This document shows positions 9,064 to 17,122 of a stretch of DNA of 50,547 nucleotides, piece by piece (the first letter of the stretch is position 1; the number at the start of each line of letters is the position of its first letter). Under the pieces are notes generated by a model. That model saw only the letters and a program-made list of their open reading frames with translations. It was not told the origin of the DNA and searched no databases. The translations under genes were made by a program, and so were the position numbers. The stretch comes from Streptomyces lushanensis (GTDB taxonomy: Bacteria > Actinomycetota > Actinomycetes > Streptomycetales > Streptomycetaceae). The stretch is taken from NCBI RefSeq assembly GCF_001700515.1, contig NZ_MAUD01000069.1, positions 1-50,547 of the forward strand. The letters run 5' to 3'.

Positions 9064-10362
9064 GTGACCGACGCCCAAGAGACCGCAGCAGAGCCAGCAC
9101 TGCGAACCACCGGGGGCCCGCGGCGGCAGCCGCTGATGTCGCAGCCCCCGGGCGACGGCGAATCGGCGCCGATCCCTTTGCTGGAGCCCCGCGAGGGCAT
9201 TCCGCCGGTGGTCGCCACCGAGGCAGACCTGTCCGGGGTGATCGCGGCCTTCGCCGCGGGCACCGGCCCGGTGGCCGTCGACGCGGAACGCGCGTCCGGC
9301 TACCGCTACGGGCAGCGCGCGTATCTGGTCCAGCTGCGCCGTGCGGGCGCGGGCACGGCGCTGATCGATCCGGTCGGCTGCCCGGATCTGTCCGGGCTCG
9401 GTGAGGTGCTCGCGGAGACCGAGTGGATCCTCCACGCGGCCACCCAGGATCTTCCGTGCCTGCGCGAAATAGGCATGACGCCCACCCGGCTGTTCGACAC
9501 GGAACTGGCAGGCCGGCTGGCGGGCTTCCCCCGGGTCGGGCTCGGCGCGATGGTCGAGAACGTCCTCGGGTACGCGCTGGAGAAGGGCCACTCCGCCGTC
9601 GACTGGTCCACACGGCCCCTTCCCGAGCCCTGGCTGCGGTACGCCGCGCTCGATGTCGAGCTGCTGGTCGATCTGCGCGACGCGCTGGAGAAGGAGCTCG
9701 ACCGGCAGGGCAAGCTGGAGTGGGCGCACGAGGAGTTCGAGGCGATCGCCTCGGCCCCGCCGCCGGCCCCGCGCAAGGATCCGTGGCGCCGTACGTCGGG
9801 AATGCACAAGGTGCGCCGCCGGCGTCAGATGGCGGTCGTACGGGAGCTGTGGACCACCCGCGACCGGGTGGCGCAGCGGCGTGACGTCTCCCCGGGCAAG
9901 GTGCTGAGCGACACCGCGATCATCGAGGCGTCGCTGGCCCTGCCGGCGACCGTGCACGCGCTCACCGCGCTGCCCGGTTTCGGCCACCGGATGGGACGGC
10001 GCCAGCTCGAACAGTGGCAGGCGGCGGTGGACCGGGCGCGCGCCCTGCCGGACGCGGAGCTGCCGCAGCCGGGCCAGCAGGTCGCGGGACCGCCGCCGCC
10101 GCGCTCCTGGGCGGACAAGGACCCGGAGGCGGCGGAGCGGCTGTCGGCGGCGCGCGCGGCGGTCTCGGCGCTGGCGGAGCGGCTGAACATGCCGCAGGAG
10201 AACCTGATCACGCCGGACACGGTGCGGCGGGTCTGCTGGGAGCCGCCGCGGGAGCGGACGGTGGAGGCGGTGTCGCTGGCACTGGAGGAGTACGGCGCAC
10301 GCGCCTGGCAGATCGACCTGGTGGCCCCCCTGCTGACACGCTCGCTGTCTCCCGCGCCCTGA
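9064..10362 (+). CDS. rnd: ribonuclease D (DEDDy 3'-5' exonuclease with HRDC domain)
   Basis: This 432-aa protein processes RNA 3' ends in the cytosol, in the family mainly tRNA precursors. The three exonuclease motifs are visible: VAVDAERASGYRY (Exo I, Asp and Glu), ILHAATQDLPCL (Exo II, Asp) and YAALDVELLVDLRD (Exo III, Tyr and Asp). An HRDC domain follows from about residue 245 (KVRRRRQMAVVRELW to GFGHRMGRRQLEQW), as usual for RNase D. The N-terminal 55 residues are polar and probably disordered. The GTG at 9064 is close behind the upstream palindrome. Actinobacterial versions are longer than the E. coli protein, and this one fits them. Confidence 0.92.
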   Translation: MTDAQETAAEPALRTTGGPRRQPLMSQPPGDGESAPIPLLEPREGIPPVVATEADLSGVIAAFAAGTGPVAVDAERASGYRYGQRAYLVQLRRAGAGTALIDPVGCPDLSGLGEVLAETEWILHAATQDLPCLREIGMTPTRLFDTELAGRLAGFPRVGLGAMVENVLGYALEKGHSAVDWSTRPLPEPWLRYAALDVELLVDLRDALEKELDRQGKLEWAHEEFEAIASAPPPAPRKDPWRRTSGMHKVRRRRQMAVVRELWTTRDRVAQRRDVSPGKVLSDTAIIEASLALPATVHALTALPGFGHRMGRRQLEQWQAAVDRARALPDAELPQPGQQVAGPPPPRSWADKDPEAAERLSAARAAVSALAERLNMPQENLITPDTVRRVCWEPPRERTVEAVSLALEEYGARAWQIDLVAPLLTRSLSPAP

Positions 10363-10374
10363 CGCCGCCGGGCC

Positions 10375-10396
10375 ACGGGCCGGAAAACCGGCCCGT
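10375..10396 (+). terminator. rnd terminator hairpin
   Basis: A 9-bp stem (ACGGGCCGG / CCGGCCCGT) closed by an AAAA loop begins 13 bp after the rnd stop. Confidence 0.7.
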
Positions 10397-10538
10397 CCGG
10401 CGGACGGGGGCGAGCGCGCGTCGCCTCCGTCCGGCGGGCGGGACCCGGCTGGGCGGGTGGGTTACCGGGGAGTAGCATGGTAGGCGCGCGCTTCGGCGTG
10501 CTCCGCAGTGCCATCCCGCACCCTGGAGGAGAGCCATC

Positions 10539-11759
10539 GTGCCTCGTACCGTCAGGGACGTCGTCTTCGTCGACGGCGTCCGTACCCCGTTCGGCAAGGC
10601 GGGCCCGAAGGGCATGTACCACGAGACCCGGGCCGACGATCTTGTCGTGAAGGCGATCCGGGAGCTGCTGCGCCGCAACCCGGACCTCGACCCGGCACGG
10701 ATCGACGAGGTCGCCGTCGCGGCGACCACGCAGATCGGTGACCAGGGCCTCACTCTCGGCCGTACCGCGGGCATCCTCGCCGGGCTCCCGCAGTCCGTGC
10801 CGGGCTACTCCGTGGACCGGATGTGCGCGGGCGCGCTGACCGCGGTGACCAGCACGGCGGGCTCCATCGCGTTCGGCGCGTACGACGTCGTCGTGGCCGG
10901 CGGTGTCGAGCACATGGGCCGGCATCCGATGGGTGAGGGTGTGGACCCCCATCCCCGGTTCGTGAGCGAGAAGCTCGTGGACGAGTCGGCGCTCTTCATG
11001 GGGATGACGGCCGAGAACCTGCACGACCGCTTTCCGCATCTGACCAGGCTGCGTGCCGACGAGTACGCGGTGCGTTCGCAGGAGAAGGCCGCCAAGGCGT
11101 ACGCGAACGGCGCGATCCAGCAGGATCTGGTGCCGATCTCGATCCGCCGTACCGATCCGGCGGGAGGCGAGACCGGCTGGGGTCTGGCCACCGCCGACGA
11201 GCCGATGCGGCCCGGTACGACGCTGGAGACGCTGGCCGGACTGAAGACGCCGTTCCGGCCGCACGGCCGGGTCACCGCGGGCAACGCCGCCGGGCTCAAC
11301 GACGGCGCCACGGCCTCGCTGATCGCCGCCGAGGACTTCGCGCGCGAGCAGGGACTGCCGGTCAGGATGCGGCTCGTCTCGTACGCCTTCGCGGGCGTCG
11401 AGCCCGAGGTGATGGGGTACGGCCCGATCCCGTCGACGGAGAAGGCCCTCGCCAAGGCGGGCCTGTCGATCTCCGACATCGGACTGTTCGAGATCAACGA
11501 GGCCTTCGCCGTGCAGGTGCTGGCCTTCCTCGACCACTACGGCATCGCGGACGACGACGAGCGCGTCAACCAGTACGGCGGCGCCATCGCCTTCGGCCAC
11601 CCGCTGGCCTCCTCCGGCGTACGGCTGATGACCCAGCTCGCCCGGCAGTTCGAGACGCAGCCGCAGGTCCGCTACGGCCTGACCACGATGTGCGTCGGCT
11701 TCGGCATGGGCGCGTCGGTCATCTGGGAGAACCCGCACTTCGACGGAGGCACCAAGTGA
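10539..11759 (+). CDS. fadA: acetyl-CoA C-acyltransferase (3-ketoacyl-CoA thiolase)
   Basis: This 406-aa thiolase cleaves 3-ketoacyl-CoA to acetyl-CoA and a shortened acyl-CoA in fatty-acid beta-oxidation. The acylated cysteine is Cys96 in SVDRMCAGAL. The NEAF motif (FEINEAFAVQVLAFL), the GHPLASSGVR histidine loop and the second cysteine motif LTTMCVGFGMG complete the active site. The GTG start has a strong GGAGGA about 10 bases upstream. The stop overlaps the start of fadB (GTGA), so the alpha and beta subunits of the trifunctional complex are translationally coupled. A biosynthetic thiolase is less likely given that partner. Confidence 0.93.
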   Translation: MPRTVRDVVFVDGVRTPFGKAGPKGMYHETRADDLVVKAIRELLRRNPDLDPARIDEVAVAATTQIGDQGLTLGRTAGILAGLPQSVPGYSVDRMCAGALTAVTSTAGSIAFGAYDVVVAGGVEHMGRHPMGEGVDPHPRFVSEKLVDESALFMGMTAENLHDRFPHLTRLRADEYAVRSQEKAAKAYANGAIQQDLVPISIRRTDPAGGETGWGLATADEPMRPGTTLETLAGLKTPFRPHGRVTAGNAAGLNDGATASLIAAEDFAREQGLPVRMRLVSYAFAGVEPEVMGYGPIPSTEKALAKAGLSISDIGLFEINEAFAVQVLAFLDHYGIADDDERVNQYGGAIAFGHPLASSGVRLMTQLARQFETQPQVRYGLTTMCVGFGMGASVIWENPHFDGGTK

Positions 11760-13882
11760 GCACCGCTGAACTCCTGAAGGGCGCGGCCGAGCTGTTCCCC
11801 GACGAGGTCGTCACCCAGGCGCACGTACGCCATCTCGATCTGCCGTCGGGCGCCGGGCGCTTCGCGCTCATCACGCTGGACAACGGTCTCGACCACACGA
11901 AGCCGACGACGTTCGGCCCGCAGTCGCTGGCGAATCTGGACGCCGCGATCACTCAGGTCGAGGCGGAGGCGGCCGAGGGCTCCGTCGTGGGTGTGGGCGT
12001 GACCGGCAAGCCGTTCATCTTCGCCGTCGGCGCCGACCTCAAGGGCGTGGAGCTGCTCAGGCGCCACGAGGACGCTCTCGCGATCGGCCGCGGCGGCCAT
12101 GACGTGTTCAAGAGGCTCACCGCCCTGGCCGTGCCGACGTTCGCGTACTACAACGGCGCGGCGATGGGCGGCGGGGTGGAGATCGGTCTGCACTGCCGCT
12201 ACCGCACGGTGTCGGCCGCGCTGCCCGCCTTCTCGCTGCCCGAGGTCTTCCTCGGTCTGGTGCCCGGCTGGGGCGGCTGTACGCTCCTGCCGAACCTGAT
12301 CGGCGCGGAGCGCGCCGTCTCAGTCGTCATCGAGAACTCGCTCAATCAGAACAAGCAGCTCAAGGGCGCGCAGGTGCATGAGCTGGGGATCGCGGACGCG
12401 ATCTTCGAGGGCGCGGACTTCCTGGAGCAGTCGCTGCTCTGGACGGCGTCCGTCCTCAAGGGCGAGCTGGAGGTCGTACGGCCCGCGGTGGACCGCGGCG
12501 AGGCCTGGGACCAGGCCGTCGCACGCGGCCGGGCCTTCGCCGACTCCAAGGTGCACGGCGCGGCCCCGGCCGCCTACCGCGCGCTCGACATCATCGCCGC
12601 GGTCAAGGACGGCGACCTCCAGGCGGGCTTCGACGCCGAGGACCGGGCGCTGGCGGACCTGATCATGGGCGGCGAGCTGCGCGCCGGGATCTACGCCTTC
12701 GATCTGGTGCAGCGGCGTGCCAAGCGCCCGGCCGGGGCGCCGGACAAGTCGCTGGCCCGCCCGGTCACCAAGGTGGGCGTGGTCGGCGCGGGGCTGATGG
12801 CCTCACAGCTCGCGCTGCTCTTCCTGCGCCGCCTTGAGGTCCCGGTCGTCCTCACGGACATCGACCAGGAGCGCGTCGACAAGGGCGTCGGCCACGTCCG
12901 CGGCGAGATCGACAAGCTGCTGCTGAAGTCCCGTATCAACCAGGACAAGGCGAACCGGCTCAAGGCGCTCGTCTCGGGTGTGCTGGACAAGGCCGAGGGC
13001 TTCGCGGACGCGGACTTCGTCATCGAGGCCGTCTTCGAGGAGATGGGCGTCAAGCAGCAGGTGTTCGCGGAGGTCGAGGCCGTCGCTCCGGCGCACGCGA
13101 TCCTCGCCACCAACACCTCGTCGCTGTCGGTCTCCGAGATGGCGTCGAAGCTGAGGCATCCCGAGCGTGTCGTCGGCTTCCACTTCTTCAACCCGGTGGC
13201 GGTTCTGCCGCTGCTGGAGATCGTGCGCGGCGAGCGGACCGACGACGCGGCGCTGGCCACGGCGTTCGGGGTGGCGAAGAAGCTCAGGAAGAGCGCGGTG
13301 CTGGTCAAGGACGCGCCGGCGTTCGTCGTCAACCGTATCCTCACGCGCTTCATGGGCGAGATCCAGAACGTCATCGACGAGGGCACTCCCGTCGAGGTGG
13401 CGGAGCGCGCGGTGGAGCCGCTGGGGCTGCCGATGTCGCCGCTGGTGCTGCTGGAGCTGGTCGGCCCGGCGATCGGGCTGCATGTCTCCGAGACGCTGCA
13501 CCGCGCGTTCCCGGACCGTTTCACGGTCTCGGAGAATCTCGCGGCGGTCGTGAAGGCGGGCAAGCGCGGCTTCTACGTCTACGACTCGGGCACGCCGGAG
13601 CTGGATCCGGAGGTCGCCGCGCTGCTCAAGCAGGGCGGCACGGTCCTGACGGAGGAGCAGACGCGCGAGCGTGTCCTGGAGGCGGTGGCGCGGGAGATCG
13701 GGCTGATGCTGGCCGAGGGCGTCGTGGCCGAGGCCCAGGACATCGACCTGTGTCTGATCACGGGCGCGGGCTGGCCCTTCCATCTGGGCGGCATCACGCC
13801 GTATCTGGACCGGGAAGGCGTCTCGGAACGTGTGAACGGCGAGCGGTTCCTGGCGCCGGGCGTGGCGAGCGTACCGGCGTAG
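11756..13882 (+). CDS. fadB: fatty-acid oxidation multifunctional protein (enoyl-CoA hydratase / 3-hydroxyacyl-CoA dehydrogenase)
   Basis: The 708-aa protein carries two activities of beta-oxidation. The N-terminal crotonase domain (about 1-280) shows the oxyanion motif GKPFIFAVGADLKGVE, then GAAMGGGVEIGLHCRYR and the catalytic-glutamate region LPEVFLGLVPGWGG. A Rossmann domain begins at about residue 340 (KVGVVGAGLMASQLALLFLRR). The dehydrogenase active site is recognisable in VVGFHFFNPVAVLPLLEIVRG, and the C-terminal domain starts at VNRILTRFMGEI. The GTG at 11756 overlaps the fadA stop, giving the usual actinobacterial N-terminus. Together the two genes process enoyl-CoA to acetyl-CoA. Confidence 0.94.
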   Translation: MSTAELLKGAAELFPDEVVTQAHVRHLDLPSGAGRFALITLDNGLDHTKPTTFGPQSLANLDAAITQVEAEAAEGSVVGVGVTGKPFIFAVGADLKGVELLRRHEDALAIGRGGHDVFKRLTALAVPTFAYYNGAAMGGGVEIGLHCRYRTVSAALPAFSLPEVFLGLVPGWGGCTLLPNLIGAERAVSVVIENSLNQNKQLKGAQVHELGIADAIFEGADFLEQSLLWTASVLKGELEVVRPAVDRGEAWDQAVARGRAFADSKVHGAAPAAYRALDIIAAVKDGDLQAGFDAEDRALADLIMGGELRAGIYAFDLVQRRAKRPAGAPDKSLARPVTKVGVVGAGLMASQLALLFLRRLEVPVVLTDIDQERVDKGVGHVRGEIDKLLLKSRINQDKANRLKALVSGVLDKAEGFADADFVIEAVFEEMGVKQQVFAEVEAVAPAHAILATNTSSLSVSEMASKLRHPERVVGFHFFNPVAVLPLLEIVRGERTDDAALATAFGVAKKLRKSAVLVKDAPAFVVNRILTRFMGEIQNVIDEGTPVEVAERAVEPLGLPMSPLVLLELVGPAIGLHVSETLHRAFPDRFTVSENLAAVVKAGKRGFYVYDSGTPELDPEVAALLKQGGTVLTEEQTRERVLEAVAREIGLMLAEGVVAEAQDIDLCLITGAGWPFHLGGITPYLDREGVSERVNGERFLAPGVASVPA

Positions 13883-13906
13883 CCCCTCACACGGCGGACG
13901 ACCGGC

Positions 13907-13937
13907 CAGGCCGTACGGAGAGTCTCCGTACGGCCTG
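13907..13937. terminator. bidirectional terminator between fadB and the propeller-like gene
   Basis: A 15-bp perfect stem (CAGGCCGTACGGAGA) with a single central G sits between convergent genes. Confidence 0.75.
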
Positions 13938-13964
13938 ACCGCCGTCCGCGTGGCCCACGGTCCG

Positions 13965-15125
13965 TCAGACCTGTGTCCAGGCCGCCAGGGCCAGGCCCGG
14001 CTCCGCCTTCTGGCGGGCCAGGCGCAGGGTGCCGTCCTCGCCCAGTGCGGCCAGGACCACTCGTCCGTCGCCGTCCAGGGCCAGGGCCGGAGCGCCCACG
14101 CAGGGTTCGCCGGACGGTGTCCAGTTGAGGCCCGCGGCCTCGTGCTCGGTGGGGTACGCGGCGATGCTGGGGCGGCCGTCGGGGCCGCGCTGGGCGAGGA
14201 TCGTGCAGTCCAGGCCGTCGACCGGGGTGCGGAGCAGGGCCAGCGGTCCGCTGCCGGGGCCGCCCAGCCGGGCCGGTTCCGTACCGGGGCGCCAGGCGTG
14301 GACCGTGTCGTCCTCGGCGTCGCGCCAGAAGTACGTGAGCCGTCCCGCGCCCGTGCGCTCCGCGATGAGCGTGCCGGGCGCCACCGGGGCGACCGGCTCG
14401 TCCTCCGCGCGTTCCAGGGCCGCCTCGGGCTTCTCGCGCAGCCAGCGGACGATGGTGTCCCGGGCCGGCACGAGGACGTCGATCCTGCCGTGATCGGTGA
14501 CGGCCGCCGAAGCCTCGCCGGTCAGCACGGTCCCTTCCGGGTTCGCGCCGCCCCAGGCCCGCCAACGGCCCGACCGGAGCTGGCTCTTGGCCGAGAGACG
14601 TCCGTTCGCGTTCCGCACGAAGAGATGCACGGACCCGGTCGCGTCCAGGACCATCGAGGGCAGGCCGATACGGACGGCCTTCGCCCGGTCCTTGCCGTGC
14701 GGATTGCCCAGGGACTGCCAGTCCCGCAGCGGACGGCCCGTCTGGAACTGGACGGCGTGCAGGAGGTCGACGTCGTCGGGTCCGTCGGCGCGGGGGCGTC
14801 TGCGTACCGCGAGCAGATGGACGAAGCCCTCGGTGCTCTGGGCGATGGAGAGATACGGCCGCAGACCGCCACGGGGTGCGGCGAGCAGGTCGGGCCCCGA
14901 CCAGCCGGGCCCGCCCGGCCGGTCCTCCGTCCAGCGCAGCGCCCCCTCGGCGGCCGGCGCGTAGGCCGTGAGCCTGCCGTCCTTGCCGCGCAGCAGCCAG
15001 CCGGTCGTCGCCGGGAGGGAGTTGTCCACGGGAAGTGCCGGGAGCGTACGGCGTGGCTCGCCCGTCAGGGCGCCGCCCGCGCCGTCTCCCGATCGTCTCG
15101 ACGTCCGTCCGGACCTCGGTGTCAT
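13965..15125 (-). CDS. predicted beta-propeller (PLL/tectonin-like) protein, unknown function
   Basis: I do not recognise a named family with certainty. The 386-aa sequence is built of repeated units of about 45-50 residues containing phrases such as GWLLRGKDGRLTAYAP, VHLFVRNANGRLSAKSQ, RLTYFWRDAEDDTVHAW and VVLAALGEDGTLRLARQ. This periodicity, with Trp/aromatic and Gly-Asp-Gly turns, is typical of PLL-like lectin propellers. There is no signal peptide and no membrane segment, so it is probably cytosolic, unlike most propeller lectins. The ATG at 15125 begins with a basic, disordered N-terminus. It stands alone, divergent from the NYN-like gene, and its ligand is unknown. Confidence 0.7.
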   Translation of the reverse strand: MTPRSGRTSRRSGDGAGGALTGEPRRTLPALPVDNSLPATTGWLLRGKDGRLTAYAPAAEGALRWTEDRPGGPGWSGPDLLAAPRGGLRPYLSIAQSTEGFVHLLAVRRRPRADGPDDVDLLHAVQFQTGRPLRDWQSLGNPHGKDRAKAVRIGLPSMVLDATGSVHLFVRNANGRLSAKSQLRSGRWRAWGGANPEGTVLTGEASAAVTDHGRIDVLVPARDTIVRWLREKPEAALERAEDEPVAPVAPGTLIAERTGAGRLTYFWRDAEDDTVHAWRPGTEPARLGGPGSGPLALLRTPVDGLDCTILAQRGPDGRPSIAAYPTEHEAAGLNWTPSGEPCVGAPALALDGDGRVVLAALGEDGTLRLARQKAEPGLALAAWTQV

Positions 15126-15232
15126 GGCCCGCCGCCACCTTCCGAGCGCTGGAAACCCGGGACACGATGATACGCGCGGGTACCGCGGCGGATCCGCGAG
15201 CCCGCGCGCCGGCGCTGTGACACGCTTGCCGG

Positions 15233-15625
15233 ATGCGGACTCAGATCGTCGTGGACGCGGCGAACGTGGTCGGTTCCGTCCCCGACGGCTGGTGGCGCGA
15301 CCGGCGCGGCGCCACGGAGCGGCTGCGCGACTCCCTGGTGCCGTACGCCGCGCGCGGGATCGCCGGGCATCCGGGGCCCGTGGAGATCGTGCTGGTGGTG
15401 GAGGGCGCCGCCCGGGAGGTGGCGCCGGTGGCGGGAGTACGGGTCGAGCCCGCGCCCGGCAGCGGCGACGACCGGATCGTGGAGCTGGCGGCGCGGGCGG
15501 CGGCGGACGGGCTCGGCTGTGTCGTCGTCTCGGCCGACCGGGAGCTGTGCCGCAGGGTGGCGGCGTACGGCGCGCGCTGCGTGGGCCCCAGGACCGTGCG
15601 TCAGCCTCCGGAGGAGCGTACGTAG
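15233..15625 (+). CDS. small NYN/PIN-like domain protein
   Basis: The 130-aa protein begins with VVDAANVVGSVPDGWW, the first acidic motif of NYN/PIN-type metal-dependent nucleases. GSGDDRIVELA in the middle and VVSADRELCRRVAAYG towards the end supply further aspartates, matching a PIN-fold active site. RNA cleavage is inferred from these motifs only. Streptomyces homologs are often labelled NTP pyrophosphohydrolase, which I cannot support from the sequence. Its 3' end overlaps the end of the convergent glycosyltransferase gene by 25 bp, so antisense transcription there is likely. Confidence 0.72.
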   Translation: MRTQIVVDAANVVGSVPDGWWRDRRGATERLRDSLVPYAARGIAGHPGPVEIVLVVEGAAREVAPVAGVRVEPAPGSGDDRIVELAARAAADGLGCVVVSADRELCRRVAAYGARCVGPRTVRQPPEERT

Positions 15626-17091
15626 AGCACCGCGCCGTCGACCGTGGCGGGCAGCGGCCGGTACTGCCGGGCCAGCAGCGCGCGCAGGGTGGGCAGCCGG
15701 CCCGGGCCGTAGGGTCCGCCGCGCGAGTCGTCCACGACCAGGGCCGGCGGACGGGAGCGCAGTTCGGCGACGAGTACGGGCCAGGCGCCCGCCATGGCGT
15801 ACTTCTCGCCGACCTGGGGACCGTCCCGGCCGCCGCTGTAGTTGGTGAGCAGACCGGCCGTCAGATAGCGGCTGGCGGGCGTCCGGTCGGCCAGCCAGTA
15901 CGTCTCCGGGTGTATCCCCCAGACCAGGACCCGGTCGGCGGGCCCGGTACGGGCCCGTACGGCGTCGGCGAGCCGCTGGGCGTGGGCCAGCTCCGGGCGC
16001 GGCGCGAGGAAGCCCCAGGTGAGGAAGAGCGCGCAGACACAGACCGAGGCCAGCAGCGCGGACGCGGCCTGTTCGCGGGGCAGCGGGCGCAGGGCGGCGG
16101 TCGCCAGCAGCACCAGCGGCGGGACGAGTTGCAGGAAGTAGTGGCCGAAGAAGTGGAAGCCCGCCACGACGGCGACGGCGGACGCGGCGAGCCACACCCA
16201 CAGATCCGCGGTGCCGCCCCGCGCGGCGGCGCGCCGGGCGCGGGCGAGCGGTGCCAGCAGCGCGGAGCAGGCGAGGGCGAGCAGGGCGGTGTTCGCGAGG
16301 CCCCGGGAGACCACATGGAGTCCGGAGCCGGTGAAGGCGGCGTAGGCGGCCGATCCCGTCACCGTCCAGAAGAGGAACCCGGACGGGTCGGTGAGCAGGG
16401 CCGCCGCGAGCACCGGCAGCAGGAGCCCGGCGGCGAGCCGCGGCAGCCCCGCCCTGCCGGGCGCGGAGTGCCAGAGCAGCCACAGGACGGGTACGAGGAC
16501 GGCGCCGCCGGTCTGTTTCGTCAGCAGCGCGCCGGCGACGGCGAGTCCGGCGGCGCCCGGGCGCCCGCGGCCCGCGCACCAGATCGCCGCGGCCGTGAAC
16601 GGCAGTATGAAGACCTCGAAGGTGGCGGCCTGGGTGTCCTCGGGGTTGAGGCCGATGGAGAGCAGCGGATGGAGGACCCCGGCGGTCCGGCCCGCGCGGT
16701 CGCCCCAGCGCTCGCGCGCGACGGCGGCCAGCAGGGCGGCGGTCAGCAGTTGGGCCACGGCGGCGAGGACCTTCATCGCGTACGGGGAGCCGTCCCCGAA
16801 GAGCGCGAGGACGGCCTCGTACAGCCAGGGCAGCAGCGGCGGCTTGCGGTCGACGACGGTCTCGTACAGCGCCCCGCCGTCGGCCAGCATCCGTGCCTGG
16901 ACGGCGAGATAGCCCTCGTCGGGGCTCCACAGGGGGTGGCGGAAGGACGGGATCCGGGTGATCAGGACCAGCAGCGCGACGACCGGGATCAGCCGCCGCC
17001 AGTACGGGGCGCCCGCGCGGGCACCGGGCGGTGCGGCGCGGCGCGGCGGGTGTCCGCGCCGAAGGGCGGGCGGCGGCGGCTCGGCGAGCAT
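15601..17091 (-). CDS. multi-span membrane glycosyltransferase-like protein (family 39 / ArnT-PMT type)
   Basis: About ten hydrophobic segments follow a short proline-rich N-terminus. The first luminal loop contains SPDEGYLAVQARML and the phrase YETVVDRKPPLLPW, which match the Asp/Glu loop and the DxKPP signature of ArnT-type lipid-linked-sugar glycosyltransferases (GT39/GT83). Such enzymes transfer a sugar from polyprenyl phosphate to a lipid, glycan or protein on the outer face of the membrane. The acceptor is unknown. I placed the start at the ATG 17091, 31 bp after the permease. A GTG at 17178 would add 29 disordered residues and overlap the permease by 56 bp. Neither has a good ribosome site. 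Confidence 0.78.
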   Translation of the reverse strand: MLAEPPPPALRRGHPPRRAAPPGARAGAPYWRRLIPVVALLVLITRIPSFRHPLWSPDEGYLAVQARMLADGGALYETVVDRKPPLLPWLYEAVLALFGDGSPYAMKVLAAVAQLLTAALLAAVARERWGDRAGRTAGVLHPLLSIGLNPEDTQAATFEVFILPFTAAAIWCAGRGRPGAAGLAVAGALLTKQTGGAVLVPVLWLLWHSAPGRAGLPRLAAGLLLPVLAAALLTDPSGFLFWTVTGSAAYAAFTGSGLHVVSRGLANTALLALACSALLAPLARARRAAARGGTADLWVWLAASAVAVVAGFHFFGHYFLQLVPPLVLLATAALRPLPREQAASALLASVCVCALFLTWGFLAPRPELAHAQRLADAVRARTGPADRVLVWGIHPETYWLADRTPASRYLTAGLLTNYSGGRDGPQVGEKYAMAGAWPVLVAELRSRPPALVVDDSRGGPYGPGRLPTLRALLARQYRPLPATVDGAVLYVRSSGG

Positions 17092-17122
17092 CGCGGGGGC
17101 CGGTACGAGCCGCTGTCCGCCG

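Noticed and set aside
10441..10490. TTACCGGGGAGTA sequence before fadA as a fatty-acid regulator operator
   Set aside because: The inverted repeat is too imperfect to support a call; it would need comparison with related promoters.
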